Part shown: positions 5,713 to 14,815 of the stretch, piece by piece | Position numbering within the stretch: the stretch's first letter is position 1 | Layout of the letters: each line of letters begins with the position of its first letter | Assembly (NCBI GenBank): GCA_030917065.1 | Contig: JAUPVL010000016.1 | Coordinates: 1-26,900 of the forward strand | Origin: Patescibacteria group bacterium | Lineage (GTDB): Bacteria; Patescibacteriota; Saccharimonadia; CAILAD01; BJGX01 | Direction of reading: 5' to 3' | DNA: 26,900 nt | Program-made: the position numbers and the translations under genes | The notes under the pieces: generated by a model | Database searches by the model: none | The model's input: only the letters and a program-made list of their open reading frames with translations | Told to the model about the DNA's origin: nothing

Positions 5713-8700
5713 ATGGCAAAAACCCCCACGAAACAACGTGTGTTTTTACATAAAAACAAAGAATTATTGGATTTGCCCAATCTAATAAAGATACAAACAG
5801 ACTCATACAAATGGTTTATCGATGAAGGCCTCAAAGAAATATTCGAAGAGTTGTCGCCTATTGAAGACTTCACCGGTAAAAAATATGCTCTAAGCTTAAA
5901 ACAGTATCATTTTGAGCAACCCAAGCTCACAAAGGTGCAAGCAAAAAACAAGAACTTGACCTATGAAGCTTCTCTTAAAGTAGCAGCAGAATTGCTCAAT
6001 AAAGAAACTGGCGAAGTAAAGACTCAGGAAATATTCTTGGGTGACTATCCAGTAATGACTAATCGTGGCACTTTTATTATTAATGGCGTAGAACGTGTAG
6101 TCGTAAGTCAATTAGTACGCTCACCGGGCGTATTTTTTACGCGTGAAAACACCGCTAGCTACTTCGGCGCAAAGGTCATACCAAACCGCGGAGCTTGGCT
6201 TGAAATAGAAACCTCACAAAACGGCGTCATGAGCGTGAAGATTGATAGAAAGCGTAAAATTGCTCTTACTGCTCTACTTAGAGCATTTGGTTATGGCAGC
6301 GACAAAGAACTAAAAGAACTTTTCTCAGATGTAGACAATGGTGAAGTAAAATTCATCGATGAAACTATTGCCAAGGATCCAAGTAGCTCAACTGCAGAAG
6401 CACTCATGGAAGTATATCGTCGTATTAGACCCGGTGATCTAGCAACTGTAGAAAACTCCAAGAGCTTGATCGATGGAATGTTTTTTGACTATAAACGTTA
6501 CGACTTTTCAAAAGTAGGGCGATACAAAGTCAATAAAAGACTAGGAATCAATCTAAAAAACACAGCTCAAAATAGAATATTACGACGAGAAGATTTTGTA
6601 GAGATCATTAAAGAAGTCATACGACTTAGCAATGCCAATGCAGAACCAGAAGATATTGATCACCTAGCCAATCGTCGCCTCAAGATGGTAGGAGAGTTGA
6701 TGCAACAAAGATTTAGAGTAGGCATCTTGCGTATGGAAAGAATTGTCAAAGACCGTATGAGTTTGGCAGAACCAGACACTATTATGCCAGCACAGCTCGT
6801 CAACGCCAGACCAATAGTCGCGAGTGTAAAGGAATTCTTTGCTTCTCACCAACTAAGTCAGTTTATGGATCAAATCAACCCACTTGCAGAAATTGTCCAC
6901 AAAAGACGACTAAATGCCATGGGTCCTGGCGGTCTTAATAGAGAAAGAGCAGGATTTGAAGTGCGTGATGTTCATAGAACTCACTATGGTAGAATTTGTC
7001 CTATTGAGACACCTGAAGGTCCAAATATCGGACTTGTGAGTACGCTCGCAACTTATGCAAGAGTGAATGAATACGGATTCTTAGAAAGTCCATATCTTAA
7101 GGTTATAAACAGCGTAACTCCAGAAAAATCAGCTGGAGAAACAGCCTCTCAAGCAGTAAAAGATAAATCTGGCAAAGTGATATTGAAAGCTGGAGACAAG
7201 ATAACTTCTGCGACAGCAAAAAAACTAAAATCTGCTGGTATTGAAAGCGTAGCTGTCAAAGCTCATCTAACAAACGAAATAGTATTTTTGGATGCCTATG
7301 ATGAAGAAAAAGCCGTAATCGCTCAGGCAAATACTCCAACGGACGAGAATGGATATTTCATAGAAAGCAGAGTTGCAGTACGTGGTGTTGGTGGTGATGC
7401 TGACGAAGAAAGCGCCGACAATGTTAGCTATATGGATGTGACTAGCAAGCAAACCGTGGGTGTCTCAGCAAGTCTTATTCCATTTTTGGAAAACGATGAT
7501 GCTAAACGAGCATTGATGGGAGCGAATATGCAACGACAAGCAGTTGCGTTGATTCGACCAGATTCTCCAGTAGTAGGAACCGGTATAGAAGGTAAGGTTG
7601 CTGTTGATTCGGGACAAGTGATAGTTGCTGAAGACGACGGTGTAGTTTTGAGTGCCACAGCAGATCGCATAGATGTAAAATATAAGAAACTTGGCAACAA
7701 GAGCTATGAACTAACTAACTTTGAACGATCCAATCAGGGTAGCTGTATACACCAAAAAGCTGTTGCTATTGCTGATCAAAAACTCAAGAAGGGTGATGTC
7801 TTGGCGGACGGAATGAGTACTCAAGACGGAGAACTAGCTCTTGGCCAAAACGTTCTAGTAGCTTTCATGCCATTTGAAGGTCTTAACTTCGAAGATGCGA
7901 TTATTGTATCTCAAAGACTCGTACAGGATGATAGATATACAAGTATTCATATCGAGACTCATCAGATTGACGTTCGTGATACAAAACTAGGCCCAGAGAT
8001 TGTTACTCGAGACATACCAAATGTATCTGAAGACAGCCTCAAAGACCTAGATGAAGAAGGAATCATACGTATCGGAGCAGAAGTGGGAGCCGGAGATATA
8101 TTGGTAGGTAAAATTACACCAAAAGGTGAAACCGAACTTTCCAGTGAAGAAAGACTGCTAAGAGCAATATTTGGTGAGAAGGCCCGTGACGTAAAAGATA
8201 CGAGCCTTAGAGTACCAAACGGAGCATCAGGAAAAGTAGTTGATGTTAAAATACTCAGCCGAGAAAACAATGATGACCTTCCAGCTGGCGTATCTACGCA
8301 AATATATGTTGCCGTTGCTGAACTTAGCAAGGTACAGGTTGGTGATAAGATGGCCGGTCGACACGGGGATAAAGGTGTGATCTCAAAAATTATGCCTATC
8401 GAAGACATGCCGTACATGGAAGATGGTACACCTGTAGATATCATACTCAACACTCTTGGTGTAGGTACTCGTATGAATCTTGGACAAATACTAGAAACCC
8501 ACCTCGGATGGGCAGCGAATGCACTAGGATACAAGATAGCCAGCCCGGTATTTGACGGAGTCAAAATAGATGAAATAAAAGAAGAGCTTAAAAAGGCCGG
8601 ACTGCCAGAAGACGGCAAGACTCAACTTTATTCTGGATACACAGGAGAGCCTTACTCTAGCCGTACAACAGTAGGTATCAAGTACATGCTGAAGCTATCA

Positions 8701-9228
8701 CACATGGTTGATAGCAAGATACATGCTCGATCTACTGGTCCTTACGCTATGGTTACTCAGCAGCCTCTAGGTGGAAAAGCTCAAATGGGTGGACAGAGAT
8801 TTGGTGAGATGGAAGTATGGGCTCTAGAAGCTTATGGTGCAGCCAACACCTTACAAGAAATCCTAACAATCAAGTCTGATGATGTAATCGGTAGAAGTAA
8901 GGCTTATGAATCTATCATCAAGGGTGAAGATATCAAGGGACCACGTGTTCCAGAGTCATTCAACGTATTGGTAAAGGAACTACAAAGTCTTTCACTCGTG
9001 GTTGATCTAGAAAGAAGTAAAGAAGCTATTACGATTGATGCAGAAGAATTGATTTCAACAGCCACCAACGATGAAGCTGTAGAGCTAGGTAATGACGAAT
9101 TGATGACCGGTGACAATCAAGAAAAAGATGAGGCTATTGTGGATCTCGCAGATACAAAATCTGAAGATGATTTTGCTGTACTAGCAGAGGCAGAGCTTAA
9201 GTCAGAAATAGAATCAGAGGAGATTTAA
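5713..9228 (+). CDS. rpoB: DNA-directed RNA polymerase subunit beta
   Basis: This 1171-residue protein forms one pincer of the RNA polymerase clamp and half of the active centre. Signatures in order are GTFIINGVERVVVSQL, RSPGVFF, the rifampicin-pocket region QFMDQINPL...HKRRLNAMGPGG (around residues 382-406), RERAGFEVRDVH, CPIETPEGPNIGL, and GDKMAGRHGDKG with active-site lysines 879 and 887. The C-terminal TTQQPLGGKAQMGGQRFGEMEVWALEAYGA segment is also present, followed by an acidic tail. Asn401 sits at the position of E. coli Ser531. The start is ATG 5713, preceded by AGGAG. rpoC begins two bases after the stop. There is no large lineage-specific insertion of the proteobacterial type. Confidence 0.98.
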   Translation: MAKTPTKQRVFLHKNKELLDLPNLIKIQTDSYKWFIDEGLKEIFEELSPIEDFTGKKYALSLKQYHFEQPKLTKVQAKNKNLTYEASLKVAAELLNKETGEVKTQEIFLGDYPVMTNRGTFIINGVERVVVSQLVRSPGVFFTRENTASYFGAKVIPNRGAWLEIETSQNGVMSVKIDRKRKIALTALLRAFGYGSDKELKELFSDVDNGEVKFIDETIAKDPSSSTAEALMEVYRRIRPGDLATVENSKSLIDGMFFDYKRYDFSKVGRYKVNKRLGINLKNTAQNRILRREDFVEIIKEVIRLSNANAEPEDIDHLANRRLKMVGELMQQRFRVGILRMERIVKDRMSLAEPDTIMPAQLVNARPIVASVKEFFASHQLSQFMDQINPLAEIVHKRRLNAMGPGGLNRERAGFEVRDVHRTHYGRICPIETPEGPNIGLVSTLATYARVNEYGFLESPYLKVINSVTPEKSAGETASQAVKDKSGKVILKAGDKITSATAKKLKSAGIESVAVKAHLTNEIVFLDAYDEEKAVIAQANTPTDENGYFIESRVAVRGVGGDADEESADNVSYMDVTSKQTVGVSASLIPFLENDDAKRALMGANMQRQAVALIRPDSPVVGTGIEGKVAVDSGQVIVAEDDGVVLSATADRIDVKYKKLGNKSYELTNFERSNQGSCIHQKAVAIADQKLKKGDVLADGMSTQDGELALGQNVLVAFMPFEGLNFEDAIIVSQRLVQDDRYTSIHIETHQIDVRDTKLGPEIVTRDIPNVSEDSLKDLDEEGIIRIGAEVGAGDILVGKITPKGETELSSEERLLRAIFGEKARDVKDTSLRVPNGASGKVVDVKILSRENNDDLPAGVSTQIYVAVAELSKVQVGDKMAGRHGDKGVISKIMPIEDMPYMEDGTPVDIILNTLGVGTRMNLGQILETHLGWAANALGYKIASPVFDGVKIDEIKEELKKAGLPEDGKTQLYSGYTGEPYSSRTTVGIKYMLKLSHMVDSKIHARSTGPYAMVTQQPLGGKAQMGGQRFGEMEVWALEAYGAANTLQEILTIKSDDVIGRSKAYESIIKGEDIKGPRVPESFNVLVKELQSLSLVVDLERSKEAITIDAEELISTATNDEAVELGNDELMTGDNQEKDEAIVDLADTKSEDDFAVLAEAELKSEIESEEI

Positions 9229-9229
9229 A

Positions 9230-12200
9230 ATGAATAAGGATATGATGATGCACGAACAACAAATAATTGACTTTGATGGAATCAAACTCTCTGTAGCTAG
9301 TCCTGAACACATCTTGGATTGGTCACATGGTGAAGTAACCAAGCCAGAAACCATCAATTACCGTACTCAAAAACCAGAAAGAGATGGCCTTTTCTGCGAA
9401 AAAATATTTGGTCCAACTAAGGATTGGCAATGTTACTGCGGAAAGTACAAAGGTATCAGATATAAAGGCATAGAATGTGACAAATGTGGTGTTTTGGTTA
9501 CTCGCAGTATAGTAAGACGTGAGAGAATGGCACACATTTCTTTGGTCGTACCGGTTGCTCACATATGGTTCTTGAGAGGTACACCTAGCCCAGTTAGCTT
9601 GCTTCTCAATGTAGGTATACGTGATTTAGAAAGAGTAGTGTATTTTGCAAACTTTATCGTTACTGAAGTAGATGAAGAAGCAAAGACAAAAGCGCTAAGC
9701 GAACTAAAAAAAGACTACGAATCTAAGCACAAAGATATACTAAAAAAATACGAAATCAAAACCGCTAAGCCAGAGTCTATCTCTGAAGATGCTCAAAATG
9801 AGCTCAACGACTTGGAGACTTACTACACAACTGCAAAGACCGAACTTACCAATCTAGCTCTCAATCAGCTATTGCCAGAGTCTAGATACAGAGAGTTAAA
9901 TATGAAATTTGGCCAAGTATTTCGTGCCGGTATTGGTGCAGAGGCATTACAGTTGCTACTAGAGAAAATTGATATTAAGAAACTAGCAAAGAATCTTCGC
10001 AGTGAAGCAAATGACTCCGCCGGCCAGAAGATGAAAAAAGCACTTAAGCGATTAAAAATTGTTGAAGGCATGATTCAGTCCGGCATTGAGCCATCCTGGA
10101 TGATTACTACTAACCTGCCAGTCATACCCCCAGATTTAAGACCAATGGTACAACTTGATGGCGGTAGATTTGCTGCATCAGATTTGAATGACCTATATCG
10201 TAGAGTCATTAATCGTAATAACAGATTGAAAAAGCTCTTTGCGCTAGATGCTCCAGAAGTTATCTGCCGTAATGAAAAAAGAATGCTACAAGAAGCAGTC
10301 GATGCTCTTATAGACAACAATGCACGTCGAGACAGAGCAGTTTCTGCAGCCGGCTCTCGTAAAAAACTCAAGAGTCTTACTGACCTTCTAAAAGGAAAAC
10401 AAGGAAGATTCCGCCAAAATCTATTAGGAAAACGCGTTGACTACTCAGGTCGTTCAGTAATAGTTATTGGACCTCACCTCAAACTCGATCAATGTGGTAT
10501 TCCTAAGATGATGGCTCTTGAGCTATTCAAGCCATTTGTTATTGGACAGCTCATAGAGAAAGGTATTGCTCACAATGTAAAATCCGCCTCTAGAATGATA
10601 GAGCGAGCTCGAACTGAAGTATGGGATACTCTTGATGAAGTAATTGCCGGTAAGTACGTACTCTTGAATCGTGCGCCTACACTTCATAGGCTCGGTATTC
10701 AGGCATTTAAGCCACTACTCATTGAAGGTAAGGCTATACAGCTCCATCCTATGGTATGTGCAGCTTTCAATGCTGATTTTGATGGTGACCAAATGGCCGT
10801 TCATGTACCGCTTTCTGAAGCAGCTCAGACTGAGGCTAGAGATATTATGCTTTCAAAGCACAACCTACTCAAGCCTAGTAGCGGTGAGCCAGTAGTACAG
10901 CCTTCACAGGATGTTGTACTAGGATGCTTCTTCTTGACTAGCGTCAAGAGTGGATTGAAAGGTGAAGGCAAGGCGTTTAATAATATCAACGAAGCAACCA
11001 TGGCATATCAAGCAAAATCAATTGACTTGCGTGCAAATATCAAGCTACGTCTTGATGGCCAGATTATCGACACTACTGTTGGTAGGATGTTGTTCAATGA
11101 AATACTTCCAGAAGATATGGAATACGTAAATGACACTTTGAATAAATCAAAGCTACAAAAGATAATGGCCACTGTATTTGCTACCTACGGGCAAGAAGTA
11201 ACTGCGGATCTCGTAGACGCAGTAAAAGATCTAGGGTTCAAGTACGCTACTCAGTCTGGTATCTCAATAGGAATGGATGATCTAGTAATTCCAAAAGACC
11301 GTGATAGATTGATTGGTGAAGCAGAAGAAAAAGCCGTAAGTTATGTGAAGCAATATCAACAAGGATTGATTACAAACAACGAGAGATATGCTCGCACAGT
11401 TGAAGCCTGGAAAGAAACCGGTGAAGAAATAGAATCACTTCTAGCCAGTACTCTTGAAGAATCTGAATCTACTCTATATGACGATTTGCAATCTGGAGCC
11501 AGAGCTTCTATCGGTCAGATCAATAAGATGAGTGGGATGTTGGGTCTTATGCTCAGTCCTGCTGGTAAGATCATAGAACTCCCAGTGAGATCAAACTACA
11601 AAGACGGTCTTGGTGTACTAGAGTACTTTATATCAACTCACGGTGCTCGTAAGGGCCTTACAGATACAGCACTCAGAACTTCAGAATCTGGATATCTCAC
11701 ACGCCGTCTAGTGGATGTTGCTCAAGATATTGTTGTTTCGGAAAACGATTGTGGAGACAAAGAAGGGTACGTGATGAGCCGAGAAGAAGCTATCGCTACG
11801 GGAGAAGAAGGATTATCTGCCTGGGTAGTTGGCCGAACATCTATGGAAAAGGTCGTAGATCCTAAATCAGGTGAAACAATTATAAAAAAAGGCGAGCTTA
11901 TATCTGACACAGCAGCCGAAAAGGTAGATTCTCTAGGTATAGAAAACCTTAAGATTAGATCAATATTCAAATGTAAGAGTTCTTGGGGGCTTTGCCAGAA
12001 ATGTTACGGTGTCGATCTAGCTACAGGTAAATCAGTGCGTATGGGCGAAGCGGTCGGTATTATGGCTGCCCAAAGTATTGGTGAACCAGGCACTCAGCTT
12101 ACTATGAATACTAAACATGCAACTGGTATTGGTGCGGATATTACTCAAGGCCTTCCACGGGTTGAAGAAATATTTGAAGCTAGAGCTCCAAAAGGTCAAG

Positions 12201-13021
12201 CTATATTGTCTGATATTGATGGTGTTGTCAAAATAACCAGAAAAGACAAAAAACAACTTATCAGCGTAACACCTGCCGATCAAAAAGTTACAAATTATGA
12301 TCTCAAAGACATGAAGCCAAATGTTAAGACTGGTGAGATAGTGACCCGTTCACAAGTATTGGCTCAATCTAAAGATGGCAAGAAAACTATCAAAGCCGGT
12401 GGTATTGGAACGGTCAAAGTTGATAAAACTCAAATCATACTTACTCACGACAGTGCAAATACAAGAGAATACACCATATCAGAGTTTACTGGTGTAGAAG
12501 TAAAATCAGGGGATACTGTAAGAGTAGGCCAAAGACTCACCGAGGGATCTGTCAATTTACAAGACATGCTCAAACTACAAGGTGAAGAATCAGTACAAAG
12601 GTACATCATAGATGAAGTACAGGCTATATACTTAAGCCAAGGCCAGACTATTGCTGCCAAACATATCGAAGTGATAATCAGACAGATGTTCTCAAGAGTA
12701 CGTATTGAAGAACCAGCTGATACTTCATTTATTTCTGGCGATGTAGTCTCTAGAGCCGTGCTAGAAGAAGAGAATCTCAACGCAAAAGACAAAAAATCCA
12801 AGCCAGCAACATACGAGATGTTACTCATGCCAATCACCAAGATATCTACAAGCTCTGATAGCTGGTTGTCAGCCGCAAGCTTCCAAGAAACCACCAAGGT
12901 ACTGATATCGGCAGCTATGCGTGGCAAACAAGATAAGTTACGTGGATTGAAAGAAAATGTGATCATCGGTAGGCTTATACCGGTAGGTACAGGATTTCGT
13001 GATGAGGAAGGTACGTCTTGA
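9230..13021 (+). CDS. rpoC: DNA-directed RNA polymerase subunit beta'
   Basis: This 1263-residue protein carries the catalytic centre of RNA polymerase. The N-terminal zinc finger uses Cys68, Cys70, Cys83 and Cys86. The clamp and lid region leads to LLGKRVDYSGRSVIVIGP, and the universal NADFDGDQMAVH motif places the Mg-binding aspartates at 516, 518 and 520. A second zinc site is formed by a Cys in ENDCGD and the cluster CKSSWGLCQKC. The bridge-helix and trigger-loop region includes GEAVGIMAAQSIGEPGTQLTMNT. It starts two bases after rpoB; GAGG in the last codons of rpoB can serve as ribosome site. It ends with TGA 37 bases before rpsL. Confidence 0.98.
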   Translation: MNKDMMMHEQQIIDFDGIKLSVASPEHILDWSHGEVTKPETINYRTQKPERDGLFCEKIFGPTKDWQCYCGKYKGIRYKGIECDKCGVLVTRSIVRRERMAHISLVVPVAHIWFLRGTPSPVSLLLNVGIRDLERVVYFANFIVTEVDEEAKTKALSELKKDYESKHKDILKKYEIKTAKPESISEDAQNELNDLETYYTTAKTELTNLALNQLLPESRYRELNMKFGQVFRAGIGAEALQLLLEKIDIKKLAKNLRSEANDSAGQKMKKALKRLKIVEGMIQSGIEPSWMITTNLPVIPPDLRPMVQLDGGRFAASDLNDLYRRVINRNNRLKKLFALDAPEVICRNEKRMLQEAVDALIDNNARRDRAVSAAGSRKKLKSLTDLLKGKQGRFRQNLLGKRVDYSGRSVIVIGPHLKLDQCGIPKMMALELFKPFVIGQLIEKGIAHNVKSASRMIERARTEVWDTLDEVIAGKYVLLNRAPTLHRLGIQAFKPLLIEGKAIQLHPMVCAAFNADFDGDQMAVHVPLSEAAQTEARDIMLSKHNLLKPSSGEPVVQPSQDVVLGCFFLTSVKSGLKGEGKAFNNINEATMAYQAKSIDLRANIKLRLDGQIIDTTVGRMLFNEILPEDMEYVNDTLNKSKLQKIMATVFATYGQEVTADLVDAVKDLGFKYATQSGISIGMDDLVIPKDRDRLIGEAEEKAVSYVKQYQQGLITNNERYARTVEAWKETGEEIESLLASTLEESESTLYDDLQSGARASIGQINKMSGMLGLMLSPAGKIIELPVRSNYKDGLGVLEYFISTHGARKGLTDTALRTSESGYLTRRLVDVAQDIVVSENDCGDKEGYVMSREEAIATGEEGLSAWVVGRTSMEKVVDPKSGETIIKKGELISDTAAEKVDSLGIENLKIRSIFKCKSSWGLCQKCYGVDLATGKSVRMGEAVGIMAAQSIGEPGTQLTMNTKHATGIGADITQGLPRVEEIFEARAPKGQAILSDIDGVVKITRKDKKQLISVTPADQKVTNYDLKDMKPNVKTGEIVTRSQVLAQSKDGKKTIKAGGIGTVKVDKTQIILTHDSANTREYTISEFTGVEVKSGDTVRVGQRLTEGSVNLQDMLKLQGEESVQRYIIDEVQAIYLSQGQTIAAKHIEVIIRQMFSRVRIEEPADTSFISGDVVSRAVLEEENLNAKDKKSKPATYEMLLMPITKISTSSDSWLSAASFQETTKVLISAAMRGKQDKLRGLKENVIIGRLIPVGTGFRDEEGTS

Positions 13022-13057
13022 CCAGATGGTTCATATCTGATAGACTAGCTAAATTAT

Positions 13058-13480
13058 ATGCCAACTATAAACCAACTAATTAGAAAACCCAGAAAGAGTA
13101 AGACAAAGAAAAACACAGCTCCGGCTTTGGCGCGCAGTTTTAATGCTCTCAAGGTGCAGACCAACAGTCTGAATTCACCTTTGAAGCGAGGAGTTTGCAC
13201 CAAGGTATTTACCCAAACTCCCAAAAAGCCAAACTCAGCTCTACGCAAGGTAGCTCGTGTTCGACTTACCAATGGAATGGAAGTAACTGCGTACATACCA
13301 GGAGAAGGCCACAATCTTCAAGAACACTCTGTAGTATTGATACGTGGAGGTAGAGTCAAGGATTTACCGGGTGTAAGATATCACGTAGTACGTGGAGCCC
13401 TCGATACTGCTGGAGTATCTGGTAGAAAACAAGGTCGAAGTAAATATGGAACTAAACTAGAAGGTGCTAAAAAAGCTTAA
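13058..13480 (+). CDS. rpsL: Small ribosomal subunit protein uS12
   Basis: S12 lies at the decoding centre of the 30S subunit and helps monitor codon-anticodon pairing. The 140-residue protein shows [25 protein letters not shown] and [18 protein letters not shown]; the lysines that are altered in classical streptomycin resistance are unchanged. It is longer than the 124-residue E. coli form through an insertion of about a dozen residues near residues 12-40, a form found in many bacteria. There is no Shine-Dalgarno before ATG 13058; a TAAATT lies just upstream, so a separate short-leader transcript is possible in addition to read-through from rpoC. Confidence 0.97.
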   Translation: MPTINQLIRKPRKSKTKKNTAPALARSFNALKVQTNSLNSPLKRGVCTKVFTQTPKKPNSALRKVARVRLTNGMEVTAYIPGEGHNLQEHSVVLIRGGRVKDLPGVRYHVVRGALDTAGVSGRKQGRSKYGTKLEGAKKA

Positions 13481-13491
13481 AACATAATAGT

Positions 13492-13968
13492 ATGCCAAGA
13501 AAAGTAACAAAATCTCTAAAAAGAACTATCAAACCAGACCGCGTATACAAAAACGTGTTGATTTCAAAAACTATCAATAAGGTGATGCAAGATGGTAAAA
13601 AACAAACAGCCGAGAGACTAGTGTATTCAGCTCTCGAAGCTGCAGCCGTAAAAGCCAAGGTAGACCCTGTCGAAGTGCTAGACACTGCAGTAAAAAACGT
13701 TAGTCCGAACGTAATGGTTAAGAGTAAGCGCATAGGTGGTGCAAACTATCAGGTCCCTATGGAGGTGCGTGGTGATCGTAAGATTCACTATGCTCTTATC
13801 TGGATATTGGATAGTGCACGTTCCAAATCAGGTCAGAGTTTTGACAAAAGCTTGGCCAACGAACTCTTGAACGCCTTCAATAACGAAGGTGAAGCTATGA
13901 AGAAAAAGCAAGATGCTCACCAGATGGCAGAAGCCAACAAAGCTTTTGCTCACTTTGCTCGGTACTAA
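13492..13968 (+). CDS. rpsG: Small ribosomal subunit protein uS7
   Basis: S7 is a primary 16S rRNA binder that nucleates assembly of the 30S head and lines the E site. The 158-residue protein matches the family over its whole length: MPRKVTK start, INKVMQDGKKQTAERLVYSAL, PNVMVKSKRIGGANYQVPMEV, and the C-terminal MAEANKAFAHFARY. It starts 11 bases after rpsL without a visible ribosome site. A strong bidirectional terminator follows, so it ends the rpoBC-rpsLG unit. In the usual str operon fusA comes next; here it is about 2 kb away behind an accessory islet. Confidence 0.97.
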   Translation: MPRKVTKSLKRTIKPDRVYKNVLISKTINKVMQDGKKQTAERLVYSALEAAAVKAKVDPVEVLDTAVKNVSPNVMVKSKRIGGANYQVPMEVRGDRKIHYALIWILDSARSKSGQSFDKSLANELLNAFNNEGEAMKKKQDAHQMAEANKAFAHFARY

Positions 13969-13983
13969 GATAGGGCCAGTAAT

Positions 13984-14016
13984 CTAAAAAACCACCTGTA
14001 TCAGGTGGTTTTTTAG
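13984..14016. terminator. Bidirectional terminator after rpsG
   Basis: CTAAAAAACCACCTG and CAGGTGGTTTTTTAG form a perfect stem around the loop TAT, with T runs on both strands. It can stop both rpsG transcripts and the convergent minus-strand genes. Confidence 0.92.
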
Positions 14017-14024
14017 TAATTTAA

Positions 14025-14049
14025 ACCCCGATCATTACGATCAGGGTTA
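14025..14049 (-). terminator. Second hairpin, likely terminator of the minus-strand pair
   Basis: On the minus strand CCCTGATC and GATCGGGG pair around a short loop, followed by TTTAAAT. It overlaps the end of the minus-strand gene 14047-14430. Confidence 0.6.
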
Positions 14050-14430
14050 TTCTATCTTTACTAAGGTAGTATTTTGGGTATATTCCAGTGCATCGCTGGC
14101 CGGCGCGCCATAGGTTCGCCATACCGAGGCAAGCAAACCAAGACTGGTCGCAAAATGCTCTGCAATAGCTTGGCGACCCTCTGGGCTATCTAGGGTCAGC
14201 AGGTCGGCACGATCTAGATATCTATCTAGCTTATTCTTCCAGTAATCCAAACCCTCGAGTGTGTGACTGTCATTCTGTGAGATTGGAAAACGTGTAAGTA
14301 TCATAGGCTGCTGGTCGATGGCCCATTTAAGTACTCTTACTACTTCCAGGGCACCTGGTGTGTCTATTGATACGCCAGCCAACCGCAGGGCTTTCCAGAT
14401 GTGGCACTGTGGCTTGCTATACTCAGGCAA
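14047..14430 (-). CDS. Hypothetical protein
   Basis: This is a 127-residue soluble protein of unrecognised family, predicted mostly helical, with no signal peptide or membrane segment. Visible features are two Trp-containing helices (HIWKALRLAG, YWKNKLDRYLD) and a central DSPEGRQAIAEHFATSLG segment. The frame begins at TTG 14430, overlapping the last eight bases of the upstream gene 14423-14671, which suggests translational coupling; no better ATG exists before residue 43. It lies between convergent terminators in an islet with more G and C than the flanking ribosomal genes. No function is proposed. Confidence 0.6.
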   Translation of the reverse strand: MPEYSKPQCHIWKALRLAGVSIDTPGALEVVRVLKWAIDQQPMILTRFPISQNDSHTLEGLDYWKNKLDRYLDRADLLTLDSPEGRQAIAEHFATSLGLLASVWRTYGAPASDALEYTQNTTLVKIE

Positions 14431-14671
14431 CGATTACACCCACTTGCATTGCGATAGCAATCAGTAGGTGATTGAGTCGGACAAGCTCAAATCGATTGTC
14501 ATGATTTCCATATAGGTCTTGTTCGAAACCACAGCTACACACTGCCCATGGTTTTTTGACGCTTTGACTCGTGTCGCCATATCCAGCTGCCCAGCCATCT
14601 TTGTATACAAGTTCCATCTTATGAATACTACTCGCATTGTTGGGAGGATCTGTACTTAGTGCTGTGCGCAT
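14423..14671 (-). CDS. Small hypothetical protein with CSCGF motif
   Basis: This 82-residue protein has a central WAVCSCGFEQDLYGN segment followed by two His residues (in YGNHDN and RLNHLL). That Cys-x-Cys plus His layout resembles small zinc-binding proteins often seen in phages, but this is only a resemblance. The preceding DGWAAGYGD stretch is also distinctive. I prefer ATG 14671 to ATG 14683 because GGAG lies six bases before it. It overlaps the next minus-strand gene by eight bases, so the two probably form an operon facing away from the Nudix gene and may share its control region. Confidence 0.6.
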   Translation of the reverse strand: MRTALSTDPPNNASSIHKMELVYKDGWAAGYGDTSQSVKKPWAVCSCGFEQDLYGNHDNRFELVRLNHLLIAIAMQVGVIVA

Positions 14672-14715
14672 CTCACTCTCCATTGGCTCGTTTCAAGTTA
14701 CATATACACAATACA

Positions 14716-14790
14716 TTTGACTCTAAATACTTACTAGTCTAGAGTATTTGACTCAAATATATTGAATCATCATATAAATTGACTTAAATA
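14716..14790. promoter_or_regulatory. Three TTTGACTCAAATA-type boxes spaced exactly 31 bp
   Basis: Related boxes start at 14716 (TTTGACTCTAAATA), 14747 (TTTGACTCAAATA) and 14778 (ATTGACTTAAATA). Each is offset by 31 bp, close to three helical turns, so all would face the same side of the DNA. The middle box is nearly palindromic (TTTGA-C-TCAAA). The third contains the -35 hexamer of the Nudix promoter. The layout is that of an operator array in a divergent intergenic region. Confidence 0.65.
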
Positions 14791-14807
14791 TCCTGTGGAT
14801 ATATTAT
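14779..14807 (+). promoter_or_regulatory. Promoter of the winged-helix/Nudix gene
   Basis: TTGACT (14779-14784) is followed after 17 bases by TATTAT (14802-14807), each five of six matches to consensus. Transcription would begin at about 14814-14816, at the ATG itself, giving a leaderless message. Confidence 0.7.
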
Positions 14808-14815
14808 TAAATCAA

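Noticed and set aside
7962..8618. 218-codon minus-strand frame opposite rpoB
   Set aside because: Ser/Pro-rich shadow of the conserved rpoB reading frame without family resemblance or ribosome site.
12445..12966. 173-codon minus-strand frame opposite rpoC
   Set aside because: Shadow of the rpoC frame; rpoC is conserved throughout this stretch.
5550..13021. Reassignment of TGA to Gly or Trp
   Set aside because: TGA ends the MFS, rpoC and rplP genes at the expected family lengths, and conserved Gly and Trp positions use ordinary codons.
14795..14815. GTG start for the winged-helix/Nudix gene
   Set aside because: The GTG falls between the -35 and -10 elements of the predicted promoter, so it would not be transcribed from it.
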